Shown piece by piece: positions 54,901 to 64,000 of a DNA stretch of 64,000 nt. The translations under genes and the position numbers were made by a program. Origin of the DNA: Lapidilactobacillus bayanensis (lineage in GTDB: Bacteria > Bacillota > Bacilli > Lactobacillales > Lactobacillaceae); contig NZ_RHOX01000014.1 in NCBI RefSeq assembly GCF_003946695.1, positions 1-64,000 of the forward strand, read 5' to 3'. How positions within the stretch are numbered: position 1 is the stretch's first letter; every line of letters starts with the position of its first letter. The notes beneath the pieces are model-generated. The model was not told the origin of the DNA. It saw only the letters and a program-made list of their open reading frames with translations, and searched no databases.

Positions 54901-55705
54901 TCATTCCCTTGCTCAGTTCTTCTTTGAATTGATCATACAACAGGATGTTGTAGTCAGTCCCGATACCGAATAAGACAACAACCATAAAGACTTGTGTGAA
55001 GTTTGAGAAGGGGAAACTAGCCTTATCAACTAAATTCGTCACAATACTTAATGACGTAATCAGTGACACACCAACAGTCAACAACGAAATAACCGGTACG
55101 ATTGGTGATTTAAAGACCAAAATCAAGACGATGAAAATAAAGATAGCCGCAATAACTTCAGTCTTTTGAAGTCCTCGTTGCGTCTTTAAATCGAATTCGT
55201 TGTTTAAAATATCTGCACCGGTGACATAAGTTTTAACACCCGGTGTTTTCACAGCTTTAATTAATTCATTATTCATCTTAGTAACGGAACCATTATCGTG
55301 GTCTTTATCAACTAAGAATTGAACCAATTGAGTTGACTTATCTTTTGAAATTAATTGTTTCTTCGTTTCAGCATTATCAGTCGCGGCTGTAATAGATTTA
55401 ATACCGTACTTTTTCTTATTATGCCGAATATCTTTGAGCGTCTGCTTAATTCGCTCTTTTTGCGTTGCGGTTAATTTATCATTACCATTGTTAAAGATTG
55501 CGACAACTTGGCGCGTATTTCCTTGACCACGGCCCCAATCATCTTGGTCAATTTCAGCCAGTTTACTTTGCACATTGTCTGGTAACGCAGTTTGACCTTT
55601 ATCGTGAACTAACTGCGTAATGTTTGGTAACATCACAACAGCAACGACAACAGCGAGCAACCAAGCGACTAAGGCGCCGTAATGATTCTTGAAAAATTTT
55701 TGCAT
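51902..55705 (-). CDS. MMPL/RND-family membrane transporter with long coiled-coil insert
   Basis: A 1267-residue protein. Two MMPL domains of about six helices each carry VVLFGIGTDYNILLYDQFKEEL (about residue 245) and FALGVDYSIFLMMKYREL (about residue 1155). Between them is an extracytoplasmic part, including a long stretch (about 480-960) of repeats such as LASGANSLNTG, QLNSGATQLSG and GTSQLNG, likely to form a helical rod. Family members export lipids or toxic compounds by proton motive force. The TetR gene lies 30 bp upstream in the same operon and probably represses it. Confidence 0.88.
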   Translation of the reverse strand: MQKFFKNHYGALVAWLLAVVVAVVMLPNITQLVHDKGQTALPDNVQSKLAEIDQDDWGRGQGNTRQVVAIFNNGNDKLTATQKERIKQTLKDIRHNKKKYGIKSITAATDNAETKKQLISKDKSTQLVQFLVDKDHDNGSVTKMNNELIKAVKTPGVKTYVTGADILNNEFDLKTQRGLQKTEVIAAIFIFIVLILVFKSPIVPVISLLTVGVSLITSLSIVTNLVDKASFPFSNFTQVFMVVVLFGIGTDYNILLYDQFKEELSKGMSNWEATRAAQHKAGKTILYSGSSILIGFSVLGLAKFSIYRSTVGVAIGVVVLLAVLLTLNPFFMNLLGKKMFWPSKNFDGHSSSKMWHGLASRSVLHPLIALGVALLATLPFVLTYKNNLNYDNLQELGDDVAAKRGFEVVEKHFSEGTAEPTTLYIRSDHKLDNEADLKAIDQLTQALQGVDGVKTVASVTQPGGSKISKLYVKDQMGTVTDGMTAAGKGIKTINSGLTEAEQKLADSDMAGGLNDVQKLVNGTNQLVSGSQALQSGTSQLASGANSLNTGIGAYTDGVSQLNSGATQLSGNSSKITSGINQLVSQSSQLPLAIAGLDAYNTGINDGVTKINSSLASKQKDLAQLSEMSSKISGLKSKTNNMKQELSALSDIKDELPQMVSLLNTIKNNRSTLEQLMTVAKSMDSMKNQLTTVAKNDGAAYQTGVQTNAALEQSIKVIQNDSGASAQSQQAAATIAALVEKNKEATDKLGVNVTSLQALGKQLDGIDTSGLGNLQLPSDDQINSILAQLQNVSSMIDSANSLLTEADSLTEQAGKLNELSSAMTELTQGLTQLQSASSKAASVAAQLNSGVNGSGVNTSSESTIQSTIGNSKMLSQLNQLSSGMTQYVNGVNQLASGAGQLNGNSSALKSGASQLASGTSQLNGQVPTLTNGLTQVRDGQKTMYTTLQSTVEQMATLQSGLGQASDGLTTINSGVKSANSYLGGLKKSAAGESFYIPKSAIHGKDFKQSITNYMSEDKKITKLTIVLDQNPSSTKAMDKVRQLTTQSKNNIKGTALNDAKIAMGGQTSSTADTQKIASSDFSRTALIMVVGIGLALTFVTRSLLQPLFIIGTLLLSYFSSLSLTRWISATFLGHSQLTWNTPFFTFIMIFALGVDYSIFLMMKYRELNGEIPNPSKRIVEASGVIGAVVISAAVILSGTFAALMPSGVLTLIQVALGVIIGLVILVIILPVILPASIHLTYDHQKKDKSNRDQDEPKHSSKPTDDQQA

Positions 55706-55735
55706 GATTTACTTCTCCCTTAATCCCAAAAATAA

Positions 55736-56302
55736 TTAAATAAATGCATCAGTGGTAATCTCTAAAATCTTACGAAAACTTGCTGTGTTATGGGGCACAT
55801 CGTAAGTATCGAAAAAGCCCATTGACTCGACTAGTGTGAAACCTAAGACCTGACTAATGAACGCCTGCAAAAAAGCAATCCGATCAACTTTAATGTCTTT
55901 CTCACTATCCATAATTTTGCTAATGATTCCCAAAACTCGTTCAGTTGCCTGCACAAAGTCTGAATGCTTCGGATAATTCTGAATCGTTTGAATGGTACTA
56001 ACTAAATTCCCTTGTGAGAGGAAGAACTTGCGTGCGATTTCGCCATATTTCAACAAGGCTTCTTTACCAGAAAGACCAATTAAACCCGTCGCTAATTCAT
56101 CATATAAACCATCCATCAAACAAGTGCCTAAATATTCCAACAATGAATCCAAATTGCGAAAATAATTATAAACAGACTGCGATTTAATATCTAACTTCTT
56201 AGCCAAACTACCAAATGTTAAAGCCGACAAACCAGATTCTTTAACGATTTCAACAGCAGCATGTGCAACTTTGTCCTTGTCTAATATACGGCGTTTCGTC
56301 AT
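55736..56302 (-). CDS. TetR-family repressor
   Basis: A 188-residue regulator. The HTH is ALTFGSLAKKLDIKSQSVYNYFRNLDSLL. ATG 56302 (MTKRRILDKDK) has GGGGAGGG about 8 bp upstream; the frame is open 63 bp further without a site. It precedes the MMPL transporter, its likely target. On the upstream side, GTAGATgtcaATCTAC at about 56358-56373 (CAATCTACAAACTGTAGATTG-like arms follow) is a possible operator. Confidence 0.87.
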   Translation of the reverse strand: MTKRRILDKDKVAHAAVEIVKESGLSALTFGSLAKKLDIKSQSVYNYFRNLDSLLEYLGTCLMDGLYDELATGLIGLSGKEALLKYGEIARKFFLSQGNLVSTIQTIQNYPKHSDFVQATERVLGIISKIMDSEKDIKVDRIAFLQAFISQVLGFTLVESMGFFDTYDVPHNTASFRKILEITTDAFI

Positions 56303-56526
56303 ATCAATGCCCTCCCCTTTTAATTTACAAAAAATAATACTATACCTACTCAAAGTAGATGTCAATCTACAAACTGTAGATTGTTGAAAATAATTTGTCT
56401 TCTTTTGAAAATCATCTGTTTCATCATGAAAATAATCATTGAACGCCAGCTTTTATTACAACAACTTTTTCACATCATCATTAGCAGGCGTATAATAAAG
56501 CTAAAATCATTTAAAGGAGTCTCACT

Positions 56527-57288
56527 GTGATCATGAACGATACTATTAATTGTCAACTCAATCATCGCACTATTCGCGTTTTTAAAGACCAACTCTTATC
56601 AGCAGAAATTGTCACAACTTTAGTGAACGTGGCTCGGCACACGGCTACGTCACACTTCTTGCAAGCTTTCAGCATCATTAGTGTCACCGATCCAAATTTA
56701 AAAGCCGCTATTCGCAATATTTCTAAGCAAGCTTATGTCGGCACAAACGGTCACTTATTTATTTTCATCGCGGATCAATACCGTGATGCCATAATCGGAC
56801 AAGAAATGGGTCATCCTGAAAATATTCTCGGAGACGCGGATCGAATGATTGCTGGCTTCTCCGATGCAATCCTGGCCGTCCAAAATACTGTCAATGCTGC
56901 CGAAAGTATGGGCTTAGGTGCCGTCATTCTTGGCAGCATCCTCAATGATGCACAACAATTAATCGACCTACTACACTTGCCTAAACTAACTTTTCCAGTA
57001 CTCGGACTAGAAATCGGTTATCCAGCGCAACAACCCCAATTGAAACCACGTCTACCAGAACAATTCGTTCATTTTGAAAACAGCTATCAATTACCGACGC
57101 CCATCGTGTCTCAACTAAGTCACTACGACAAAGTTGTTCATGACTATTACGATATGCGCGAAACCAATCAGCGCGTCGATACCTTTACCAATCAAATCTA
57201 TAAAAGTTTAACGGATGTTCCTGAAAAGCGGAATCAATTATTGCACACACTGCATCAACAAGGATTTCTCGTAGCTGATCAGAATTAA
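56527..57288 (+). CDS. NfsA/FRP-type nitroreductase (NADPH-dependent FMN oxidoreductase)
   Basis: A 253-residue protein. It has HRTIRVFKDQ (FMN-phosphate site) near the N-terminus, ESMGLGAVILGSI and LTFPVLGLEIGYP, which are family-specific. It reduces flavins, nitroaromatics or quinones with NADPH. The GTG start at 56527 is preferred because AAAGGAG is 7 bp upstream; the ATG at 56533 is too far. Divergent from the TetR gene. Confidence 0.85.
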   Translation: MIMNDTINCQLNHRTIRVFKDQLLSAEIVTTLVNVARHTATSHFLQAFSIISVTDPNLKAAIRNISKQAYVGTNGHLFIFIADQYRDAIIGQEMGHPENILGDADRMIAGFSDAILAVQNTVNAAESMGLGAVILGSILNDAQQLIDLLHLPKLTFPVLGLEIGYPAQQPQLKPRLPEQFVHFENSYQLPTPIVSQLSHYDKVVHDYYDMRETNQRVDTFTNQIYKSLTDVPEKRNQLLHTLHQQGFLVADQN

Positions 57289-57309
57289 AACTTAGCATTA
57301 TTATCTCGT

Positions 57310-57990
57310 GCTTCTTCGTGCTTGCGGGAAATATGCGATGGAGTGGATATAAATCGATCAAAAAATGATTAGCTACGAATTCTAGCTACGAATTCTATTG
57401 AGATTCTAGGATCCAAAACTGTTAGGTTGAGCTTTTTCGCGCCTACGGGAAATACGCTGGTGGAACGCTGCGAGCTTGGTTTGAGCCAAATGCCAAGACC
57501 TAAAACTGTTATATTGCGTTTCTTCGTGCCTACGGTAAATACGCTGGTGGAACGCTGCGAGCATTGGTTTGAGCCGAATAAATTCGTCTCAAACTCAAGC
57601 TTTCTTGTAAGTGGTAGACCACTAACAAGAATTCCGCGGCTGACCGCGATTTCCCTCCGGCACTGACAAAAGAGCGTTAGTGCAGCTAAACTGCGAATTT
57701 GTACTTCTCAAAATTAGAAGCGATCCAATCACTTACTAATTCAGCGCTTACGCAAAGGTTGCCATCTTGTTAAATTAGTGGCGGCGAAAGAATACCGCTC
57801 AGTAGTGACATTATTGTTGCAACTTTAGTTGTTACAATAAGGCTTGTCTTGGAGACAATTTTGCAAAAATTGGCTTCAAGCAATGCCCACTACGTTCCAG
57901 CGCTAAGTATTCTTTCGCCGCCACGACAACGCGCACGTTTGCTACTCAACCTTTGCGCAAGCGCGAAGAACGACAACAAAACAGTTTTAG
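57310..57990. repeat. Interspersed structured repeat, family A, copy 5, with left fragments
   Basis: The main unit is 57500-57990, ending in inverted CTAAAACTGTTA. The right half (57778-57924) has outer stem GTGGCGGCGAAAGAATAC / GTATTCTTTCGCCGCCAC, and the inner stem has become TTATTGT/ACAATAA where other copies have TTAATGT/ACATTAA. A duplicate left end is at 57413-57499. It fills the convergent gap between nitroreductase and Nudix genes. Confidence 0.85.
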
Positions 57991-58023
57991 TTTTCACCAT
58001 ATTTTATCGACACGACAACAAAC

Positions 58024-58062
58024 AAAAACGGAACCGGGATTTTCATCCAAGTTCCGTTTTTA
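58024..58062. terminator. Bidirectional terminator
   Basis: AAAAACGGAAC pairs with GTTCCGTTTTT, before the Nudix stop. Confidence 0.8.
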
Positions 58063-58077
58063 CTTGCTTAAATTCGC

Positions 58078-58542
58078 TTATCTAAAAATTGTTGTCCACT
58101 CTTCACCCTCACCGAGGTAAAGCACCTCTGATAACGCCGGGTCGTTGAAAACATGCAGGAAATCTGCCAATGCACCAGCTAATTTCTGGTGCTTCAACTC
58201 CACTTTGGGTAGCCAAAAGATCTTGCCTTCACGGCCGCTTTTAATTTCACCGGTGAAATTCGTCGTTCGATAAAAATAAATTACCCGCCGAAATGGCTGA
58301 TGATCCGCAGTCTCATCAGCATATTGGCACATACCAGCTAACTTTAAGTCGGCTACGCGCAAACCGGTTTCTTCAAAAGTTTCGCGAATAGTTGAATCAA
58401 CAAATGATTCATTGGCTTCCACATGCCCGCCCGGAAACGTGATTCCCGGCCAATCTTGCTTCACTCGATTTTCAACTAAAACTTGATCACCATTTTCAAT
58501 CATAATCATATTTAGAAACATTGCTAGTTCAGGTTGATGCAT
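58078..58542 (-). CDS. Nudix hydrolase (8-oxo-dGTP diphosphatase-like)
   Basis: A 154-residue protein. The Nudix box is complete: GGHVEANESF then RETFEETGL, about residues 38-60. It hydrolyses nucleoside diphosphate derivatives; MutT-like house-cleaning is the usual guess. ATG 58542 is preferred over the GTG 9 bp upstream since GAGGTG is 6 bp before it. Single gene. Confidence 0.87.
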   Translation of the reverse strand: MHQPELAMFLNMIMIENGDQVLVENRVKQDWPGITFPGGHVEANESFVDSTIRETFEETGLRVADLKLAGMCQYADETADHQPFRRVIYFYRTTNFTGEIKSGREGKIFWLPKVELKHQKLAGALADFLHVFNDPALSEVLYLGEGEEWTTIFR

Positions 58543-58695
58543 TGCCAACACCTCACATTTTCGTTGCTTTTATTTTAACATTTAACGAAATTTTCATAAA
58601 GATGCTGCGGTAATTATCCGAGTTATGACTTGTAAAAATCGGCGCATTCGCCTATGATTAAGTTGAGTTGAAAACGCTGTCAAAGGAGTAATAAT

Positions 58696-59328
58696 ATGAA
58701 TATTGGAATAATTGGTGCAACTGGCCACGTTGGGACCTTTTTAACGAATGAAGCCTTAAAACGCGGCCACGAAGTAACTGGTATTGTTCGCAATGTGCCA
58801 GAAGAAACGCAAGATCATTTAAACTTTTTGCAAAAAGACATTTTCAATTTAACAACAGATGACATTAAAGACTTTGATGTTTTAATTTGCTCATACAACG
58901 CCCCAGAAGGTGAAGAGGAAGAGCATGTTTCCGCAATGAAACATCTAGTCGATATTCTACAAGGTACAGATGTCCGCTTGTTAGTTGTTGGTGGTGCTGG
59001 TAGTCTGTATGTTGATTCGAAATTAACGACGCACCTATTTGACACTGATGAATTCCCAGACGAATTCAAACCAACTTCAATTAATATGAGTGCTGGTCTG
59101 GATTACTTGAAGAATTCCGAAGGTGTCCGTTGGACGTACCTCAGCCCTTCCAAAGACTTCTTACTTAACGGTGCACGCACTGGCAAGTATAAAGTTGGTC
59201 AAGAGCAATTATTGCTTAGCAAATACGGTAAAAGTGAAATCAGCATGGCCGATTACGCGATTGCCATGCTAGACGAAATCGAGGAACCAGAACATCAGCA
59301 ACAACGTTACACCGTTTGCTCAATGTAA
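58696..59328 (+). CDS. NAD(P)-binding Rossmann protein (YwnB/atypical SDR family)
   Basis: A 210-residue protein with the dinucleotide loop MNIGIIGATGHVGTFL and a downstream RLLVVGGAGSLYVD. Such NmrA/atypical SDR proteins act as reductases or redox sensors. AAAGGAG precedes ATG 58696 by 8 bp. A terminator follows. Confidence 0.85.
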   Translation: MNIGIIGATGHVGTFLTNEALKRGHEVTGIVRNVPEETQDHLNFLQKDIFNLTTDDIKDFDVLICSYNAPEGEEEEHVSAMKHLVDILQGTDVRLLVVGGAGSLYVDSKLTTHLFDTDEFPDEFKPTSINMSAGLDYLKNSEGVRWTYLSPSKDFLLNGARTGKYKVGQEQLLLSKYGKSEISMADYAIAMLDEIEEPEHQQQRYTVCSM

Positions 59329-59342
59329 GTTAACAGTAACTA

Positions 59343-59380
59343 AAGAAAGGCCAGAACAATTAATTGTTCTGGCCTTTTTG
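59343..59380 (+). terminator. Terminator after the Rossmann-protein gene
   Basis: AAAGGCCAGAACAATTAATTGTTCTGGCCTTTTT-type perfect hairpin: AAAGGCCAGAACAATT pairs with AATTGTTCTGGCCTTT, followed by T residues. Confidence 0.9.
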
Positions 59381-59401
59381 CATGAAATTTCTTTGGTGTT
59401 T

Positions 59402-59894
59402 AATTTGAACAGATACTCTCCGTGCCTACGGGAAATACGCTGGTGGAACGCTGCGAGCATTGGTTTGAGCCGAATCAAAACCAATTCGTCTCAAACTCAA
59501 GCTTTCTTGTAAGTGGTAAACCACTAACAAGAATTCCGCGGCTGACCGCGATTTCCCTCCGGCACTGACAAAAAAGCGTTAGTGCCGTCTTAACTGCAAA
59601 TTTATACTTCTTAAAATTAGAAGTGATTCAACCACTCATCCATTCAGCGCTTGCGCAAAGGTTGCCATCTTGCTTGCTTAGTGAGGGAAAATAAATACCG
59701 CTCAGTGGTGAGATTGTTGTTGCAGCTTTAGCTGTTACAACAAGACCTGTCTTGGAGACAATTTTGAAAAAAATTGGCTTCAAGCAGTGTCCACCACGTT
59801 CCAGCGACACGTATTTATTTTCCCTCACGGTACCCGCCATGTTTCATCCGCAACCTTTGCGCAAGCGCGAAGAACCGCAATCTAACAGTTTGAG
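59402..59894. repeat. Interspersed structured repeat, family A, copy 6
   Basis: The most diverged copy. The outer stem (59681-59828) is GTGAGGGAAAATAAATAC / GTATTTATTTTCCCTCAC, and the inner stem TTGTTGT/ACAACAA with GCAGC/GCTGT. The loop-proximal CAGTGGTG pairs with CACCACG where other copies have AGTAGTG with CACTAC. It fills the convergent gap before purB. Confidence 0.85.
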
Positions 59895-59949
59895 TATCTA
59901 GCACGTAAAATTAACAGCGACGAAGAGTCGCACCAAAACCATTTCAGTA

Positions 59950-61248
59950 CTACTCAACCAAACCCAATCGTTCAAAGATTTCATTGACGCGTTGCAAATG
60001 CCAATGATAATCAAAGGCATCATCCAAATCAGCGCCAGTTAATTTTGTCATCACCTTAGGATCTTCAGCCAATAATGTTTTAAAATCAGCACCGCGATCC
60101 CAAGCCGCTGCAGTTTTAGGTTGGACCAAGTCGTAAGCTTCTTCACGACTAAAGCCCTTTTCAACTAACTTCAACAAAACTCGCTGGCTGTAAATCAAAC
60201 CATGAGTTAAGTTCATGTTTCTCAGCATTCGTTCTGGAAAAACATCAAGGTTCGTTAAAATGCGGTTAAAACGTGTTAATTGATAATCTAACAACGTTGT
60301 GGCATCAGGCAAAATGATTCGTTCGGCTGAACTATGAGAAATATCACGTTCATGCCACAAGCCGACATCTTCAAGGGCTGGCGTTTGATAACCGCGCAAT
60401 ACACGGGCAATCCCTGTGAGATTCTCTGAACCAATCGGATTGCGTTTATGCGGCATTGCTGAAGATCCCTTTTGACCGGCCGCGAAGTGTTCCTCCACTT
60501 CATGAACTTCCGTCCGTTGTAAATGACGGATTTCCAGAGCAAAGCGTTCAATTGATGTCGCGATTAAAGCAATCGTACTAATATATTCGGCATGTAAATC
60601 GCGAGGTAGTACTTGCGTTGAAATATCTTGAGCGCGAATACCTAATTCTCGACAGACGTAAGCCTCGATTGATGTCGGAACATTAGCAAAAGTTCCAACA
60701 GCACCACTAATTTTGCCAGCTTCCACACCGCGAGCGGCATGATCAAAACGTTCAATGTTGCGCTTCAACTCTGCATACCAAGTTGCTAGAACTAACCCAA
60801 ATGTTGTTGGCTCTGCGTGAACACCATGAGTGCGACCAATCATGACCGTATCCTTAAATTCAAGTGCGCGCTGCTTGATTGTAGCTAATAGGTCATCTAA
60901 ATCAGTACGTAGAACATCATCTGCTTGCTTCAAGCGATAACCTTGAGCCGTATCAACGACGTCTGTTGAAGTCAGTCCAAAGTGGACCCATTTGCGTTCT
61001 TCGCCAAGTGACTCCGAAACAGCTCGAGTAAAAGCGACCACATCATGTTTGGTAACTTGCTCTAATTCCTGAACCCGTTCTGTGGTAAAGTTTGCATTTT
61101 CAGTAATTTTTTGCGCATCAGCAGTGGGAATCTCACCAATTTTTGACCATGCTTGGCATGCTAAGATCTCAACTTCTAACCAAGACTGATATTGATTTTG
61201 TAAACCCCAAATATGTTGCATTTCTGGACGAGAATAACGTTCAAGCAT
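59950..61248 (-). CDS. purB: Adenylosuccinate lyase
   Basis: A 432-residue enzyme. Signatures are [24 protein letters not shown] and the fumarase-superfamily loop [15 protein letters not shown] (about residues 260-275). It cleaves SAICAR and adenylosuccinate to fumarate plus AICAR or AMP in purine synthesis. It lies 12 bp after the purK-like gene, last in the xpt-pbuX-purK-purB cluster. Confidence 0.96.
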   Translation of the reverse strand: MLERYSRPEMQHIWGLQNQYQSWLEVEILACQAWSKIGEIPTADAQKITENANFTTERVQELEQVTKHDVVAFTRAVSESLGEERKWVHFGLTSTDVVDTAQGYRLKQADDVLRTDLDDLLATIKQRALEFKDTVMIGRTHGVHAEPTTFGLVLATWYAELKRNIERFDHAARGVEAGKISGAVGTFANVPTSIEAYVCRELGIRAQDISTQVLPRDLHAEYISTIALIATSIERFALEIRHLQRTEVHEVEEHFAAGQKGSSAMPHKRNPIGSENLTGIARVLRGYQTPALEDVGLWHERDISHSSAERIILPDATTLLDYQLTRFNRILTNLDVFPERMLRNMNLTHGLIYSQRVLLKLVEKGFSREEAYDLVQPKTAAAWDRGADFKTLLAEDPKVMTKLTGADLDDAFDYHWHLQRVNEIFERLGLVE

Positions 61249-61260
61249 CAGATCAGCTCC

Positions 61261-62382
61261 TTACCACAATTCAGTTCCACCTAATAACTCTAATAAACTT
61301 TGATAATCACTGGCGACAACCACTGCTTCACCAAGCGTTGGTTGATGACGGCCAGAGGTTTGTAATTGCGGCCAAAACGTGAAGTGCCAATTAACTCGAC
61401 GTTGAATCTCTGCAAAGACTTGTGGTTCAACACTCGTTGCCAAGGCAATCAAGGCGCCTTCTTGACGCAAATATAAATCAGGAACAGGCCAATCACAAAT
61501 TGCCCGCAATTGAATTTCGTACTGCGAAAAACCTGTTACCGAACCATAAATATCTGCTGCCTCGTTCGTCCCTGGATAAATACCTTTAACAAACAACAAG
61601 CCGGCTTGTGTTTCAAAGAAGGTAACACTCATTAAACCTTGATAATGAATATTTTGAGCAATTTCATTCGCTACTCGTTGAATTTCTGTCATTAATTCAG
61701 GGTCGTTCTTTTGATGAGCCAAGGCACTATGGAAATCTCCGTTATGATAAACTGTTTCCAAAATTGGGAAAGTTTGAATCTTTTGATTCTGATCCTTACC
61801 CACCATAATGGCATATTCTTTGGTACCAGCAACCCATGACTCTAAAATATAACTACCATCAGGCAAGCCATTCTCAAAATGATTCAAATCTTCTGGCTTT
61901 TCCAATAAATAATAAGCTTGATTGGTTAAACCTTTCTGAATCGGCTTCAAAACTGAAGGATAACCAATTGAATCGATCACGCTGCGAATATCATCTAAAG
62001 AAACAACCATCGCGTATGGTGGAATAATAATATTGTGATCTTCCAAAAAAGCTTTTTCTAGATAGCGATCTTGGGTGATCGCCAATAATTCAGTTCCTTG
62101 AGGTATTTTATCAGCAATCTGGGCTTCATTGATGGCATTAACGCTGACTTCTTCATTGGTATAAATGACCGTTTTACTGGCAGCTGCTAATTGCTGTAAC
62201 AAATCAACATCATTACAAGAGCCCACTAAAACACGGTCAGCAGCGCGCGCCGCTAAATCATGCGGATTGGCTAATAACATATTAACTAAAAATCCTAATT
62301 TATGTGCAGCATTGGCTAACTGCCAACCACTTTGACCGCCGCCGATAATGCCAATGTACGAGCGTGGATAAACAAAACTCAT
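61261..62382 (-). CDS. PurK-like ATP-grasp protein (diverged)
   Basis: A 373-residue protein placed directly before purB. The start IGIIGGGQSGWQLANAAHKLG resembles the PurK loop GGGQLGRML, and the ATP-grasp domain is visible (VLKPIQKGLTNQAYYLLEKPEDL, YILESWVAGTKEYAIMV). The usual PurK substrate motif around APRPHNSGH is replaced by IYPGTNEAADIYG, though SQYEIQLRAI follows as normal. No purE is nearby. It may be a carboxyaminoimidazole ribonucleotide synthase with changed residues or a paralogue with another substrate. Confidence 0.7.
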   Translation of the reverse strand: MSFVYPRSYIGIIGGGQSGWQLANAAHKLGFLVNMLLANPHDLAARAADRVLVGSCNDVDLLQQLAAASKTVIYTNEEVSVNAINEAQIADKIPQGTELLAITQDRYLEKAFLEDHNIIIPPYAMVVSLDDIRSVIDSIGYPSVLKPIQKGLTNQAYYLLEKPEDLNHFENGLPDGSYILESWVAGTKEYAIMVGKDQNQKIQTFPILETVYHNGDFHSALAHQKNDPELMTEIQRVANEIAQNIHYQGLMSVTFFETQAGLLFVKGIYPGTNEAADIYGSVTGFSQYEIQLRAICDWPVPDLYLRQEGALIALATSVEPQVFAEIQRRVNWHFTFWPQLQTSGRHQPTLGEAVVVASDYQSLLELLGGTELW

Positions 62383-62423
62383 TTAATAACCCTCTAATCT
62401 TTTAATTGTTACATGACGATTCA

Positions 62424-63692
62424 TTATTTAGTTGTGCTTTTGATCTCTTTCTCACCAAAGTTTATTTTAACAAATAGTAAGTTTAAAAGCACTGCAATTA
62501 AGCTAGCAACGACAATTCCGTTTTGTAAAAACAACTTAACTTGATCAGGTAACGCATTAAAAATCTCTGGCTTAACTGTAACACCAAGACCAGCACTAAT
62601 CGATGTCGCCACGATTAAAAGATTTTTATCCTCGGAAAAATTAACTGATTGCAACATCCGCATACCTTGAACAGCAACCATGCCAAACATAACTAACATT
62701 GCGCCACCTAGAACTGGCGTGGGAATAATTGTCGCTAAGGCACCGGCTTTAGGTAACAGACCTAACAAAACTAAAAAGCCAGCCGCAAAATAAATTGGTT
62801 TGCGCGTTTTAATACCGGACATTTGAACTAGGCCAACATTTTGTGAGAAGGCCGTATAAGGAAACGTATTGAAGAGACCGCCTAAAATAATAGCTAGTCC
62901 TTCTGCACGATAGCCTTTCTTTAAATCCGTCTCACCAATTGGTCGATCCACAATATCACCTAACGCGAAATAGACACCAGTTGATTCAACCATCGAAACT
63001 AAGGAAATAATAATCATCGTAACAATTGGTGCCGCCTCAAATTTCGGCGTACCGAAGTAAAATGGTTGAGGAAAATGAAACCAACTTGCTTCCATAACTG
63101 GTTTTAAAGAAACCATCCCCATGAAACCTGCGACAATTGTGCCAACCACTAAACCAATTAAAACGGCAATTGAGCGTAAGAAACCATGCGCCCAGCCATT
63201 AATTGCCAAAATAACAGCAATCGTTAAACAACCAACTAATAAGTAACGTGGATCACCAAAATCTTTAGCACCGTCACCACCACCTAAATTACCGATAGCA
63301 ACGGGCACTAACGTCAACCCAATAACAGTAATCAATGAACCAGTGACAACGGGTGGAAATAATTTTTTGATTTTGGCGAACCAACCTGAAATTAAAATGA
63401 CGACTAAACCAGCGACCATAATCGAACCATACATGGCGCCAATACTATAATTCTTGCCAATCATCTTCAGCGGCTCAATCGCTTGGACGGCACAGCCAAG
63501 CACAACTGGCAAGCCAATGCCCATGAAACGATTACTACGCAACTGTAAAAAGGTTGCCAGTCCACACATGAAAATATCAATTGAAACTAAGTAAGTTAAT
63601 TCTTTGGCAGAAAAGCCCAATGCACCACCAATTAATAATGGCACTAGGACTGAGCCAGAATACATAGCTAATAAATGCTGCAAACCTAACAC
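62424..63692 (-). CDS. pbuX: NCS2 xanthine permease
   Basis: A 422-residue or slightly longer membrane protein with 12-14 hydrophobic segments. NCS2 signatures are LGLQHLLAMYSGSVLVPLL and the central FNTFPYTAFSQNVGLVQMSGI-type motif (in pieces FNTFPYTAFSQN, GLVQMSGI). It follows xpt in the usual xpt-pbuX order, so xanthine is the likely substrate. The start is uncertain: GTG 63692 has only a weak site, while AAAAGGAG lies where the family usually begins but is followed by GTC ACG rather than a normal start codon. Confidence 0.85.
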   Translation of the reverse strand: MLGLQHLLAMYSGSVLVPLLIGGALGFSAKELTYLVSIDIFMCGLATFLQLRSNRFMGIGLPVVLGCAVQAIEPLKMIGKNYSIGAMYGSIMVAGLVVILISGWFAKIKKLFPPVVTGSLITVIGLTLVPVAIGNLGGGDGAKDFGDPRYLLVGCLTIAVILAINGWAHGFLRSIAVLIGLVVGTIVAGFMGMVSLKPVMEASWFHFPQPFYFGTPKFEAAPIVTMIIISLVSMVESTGVYFALGDIVDRPIGETDLKKGYRAEGLAIILGGLFNTFPYTAFSQNVGLVQMSGIKTRKPIYFAAGFLVLLGLLPKAGALATIIPTPVLGGAMLVMFGMVAVQGMRMLQSVNFSEDKNLLIVATSISAGLGVTVKPEIFNALPDQVKLFLQNGIVVASLIAVLLNLLFVKINFGEKEIKSTTK

Positions 63693-63745
63693 AGCAGCCT
63701 TGGGGTTTGAAATCTGCGACTTTTCTTGCGTGACCCTATCTCCTT

Positions 63746-64000
<255 letters not shown>

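Noticed and set aside
57427-58085. Short plus-strand reading frames in family A repeats (also at 3849, 10771, 38466, 38835 and on the minus strand at 59628)
   Set aside because: They recur because the repeat recurs; compensatory stem changes, not codon-like changes, govern the variation, and there are no ribosome sites.

Overview
The window looks like chromosome of a low-GC Gram-positive bacterium of the family Lactobacillaceae. The pointers are the whiA-glmR-rapZ and uvrBA blocks, Lactobacillus-like protein sequences, AGGAGG ribosome binding sites and a three-component peptide-pheromone system. The 1118-residue type II-C Cas9 fits the Loigolactobacillus coryniformis group best, but that genus call is recollection, not a database result.

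Layout. Positions 1-13000 are core genes on the minus strand (whiA, glmR, rapZ; uvrB, uvrA; an HD hydrolase; a phosphosugar mutase), separated by large structured repeats. Positions 12.9-35.6 kb are a defence island: tracrRNA, a BREX type 1 operon (brxA-brxB-brxC-pglX-pglZ, no brxL), a small guide-RNA/peptide module, a broken Fic gene, an IS66 element inside a CRISPR array, cas2-cas1-cas9, and a second array with 37 spacers. An IS5-type element and a purine permease follow. Positions 39.1-46.1 kb are a pheromone-regulated bacteriocin-type locus: response regulator, histidine kinase, double-glycine pheromone, truncated export accessory gene, two rhomboid-like proteins and several small orphan genes, with 21-bp-spaced direct repeats at three promoters. 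Positions 46.3-64 kb hold metabolic and transport genes: nucleoside phosphorylase, YibE/YibF pair, an oxidoreductase, a TetR-MMPL pair, a nitroreductase, a Nudix hydrolase and the xpt-pbuX-purK-purB purine cluster.

Most notable finding. Just upstream of BREX, on the minus strand, lies what looks like a self-contained Cas9 guide module. An extended -10 promoter is followed by about 22 nt of guide, then a diverged CRISPR-repeat-like segment. A 30-residue membrane peptide gene with a strong ribosome binding site comes next, then a matching diverged anti-repeat joined to a tracrRNA body. That body shares the nexus and terminator architecture of the full tracrRNA at 12.9-13.05 kb, with compensatory changes in both stems. 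The layout resembles a type II (Cas9-based) analogue of CRISPR-regulated toxin-antitoxin modules. The guide matches 14 of 16 PAM-proximal bases in the BREX promoter region, so it may instead, or also, regulate BREX. The canonical tracrRNA is not next to cas9; it lies 16.6 kb away at the far end of BREX.

A second notable feature is a family of roughly 500-bp interspersed elements (six loci here). Their nested stems keep pairing through compensatory changes. They have short terminal inverted repeats, and one copy is interrupted by what looks like the 5' end of a group II intron.
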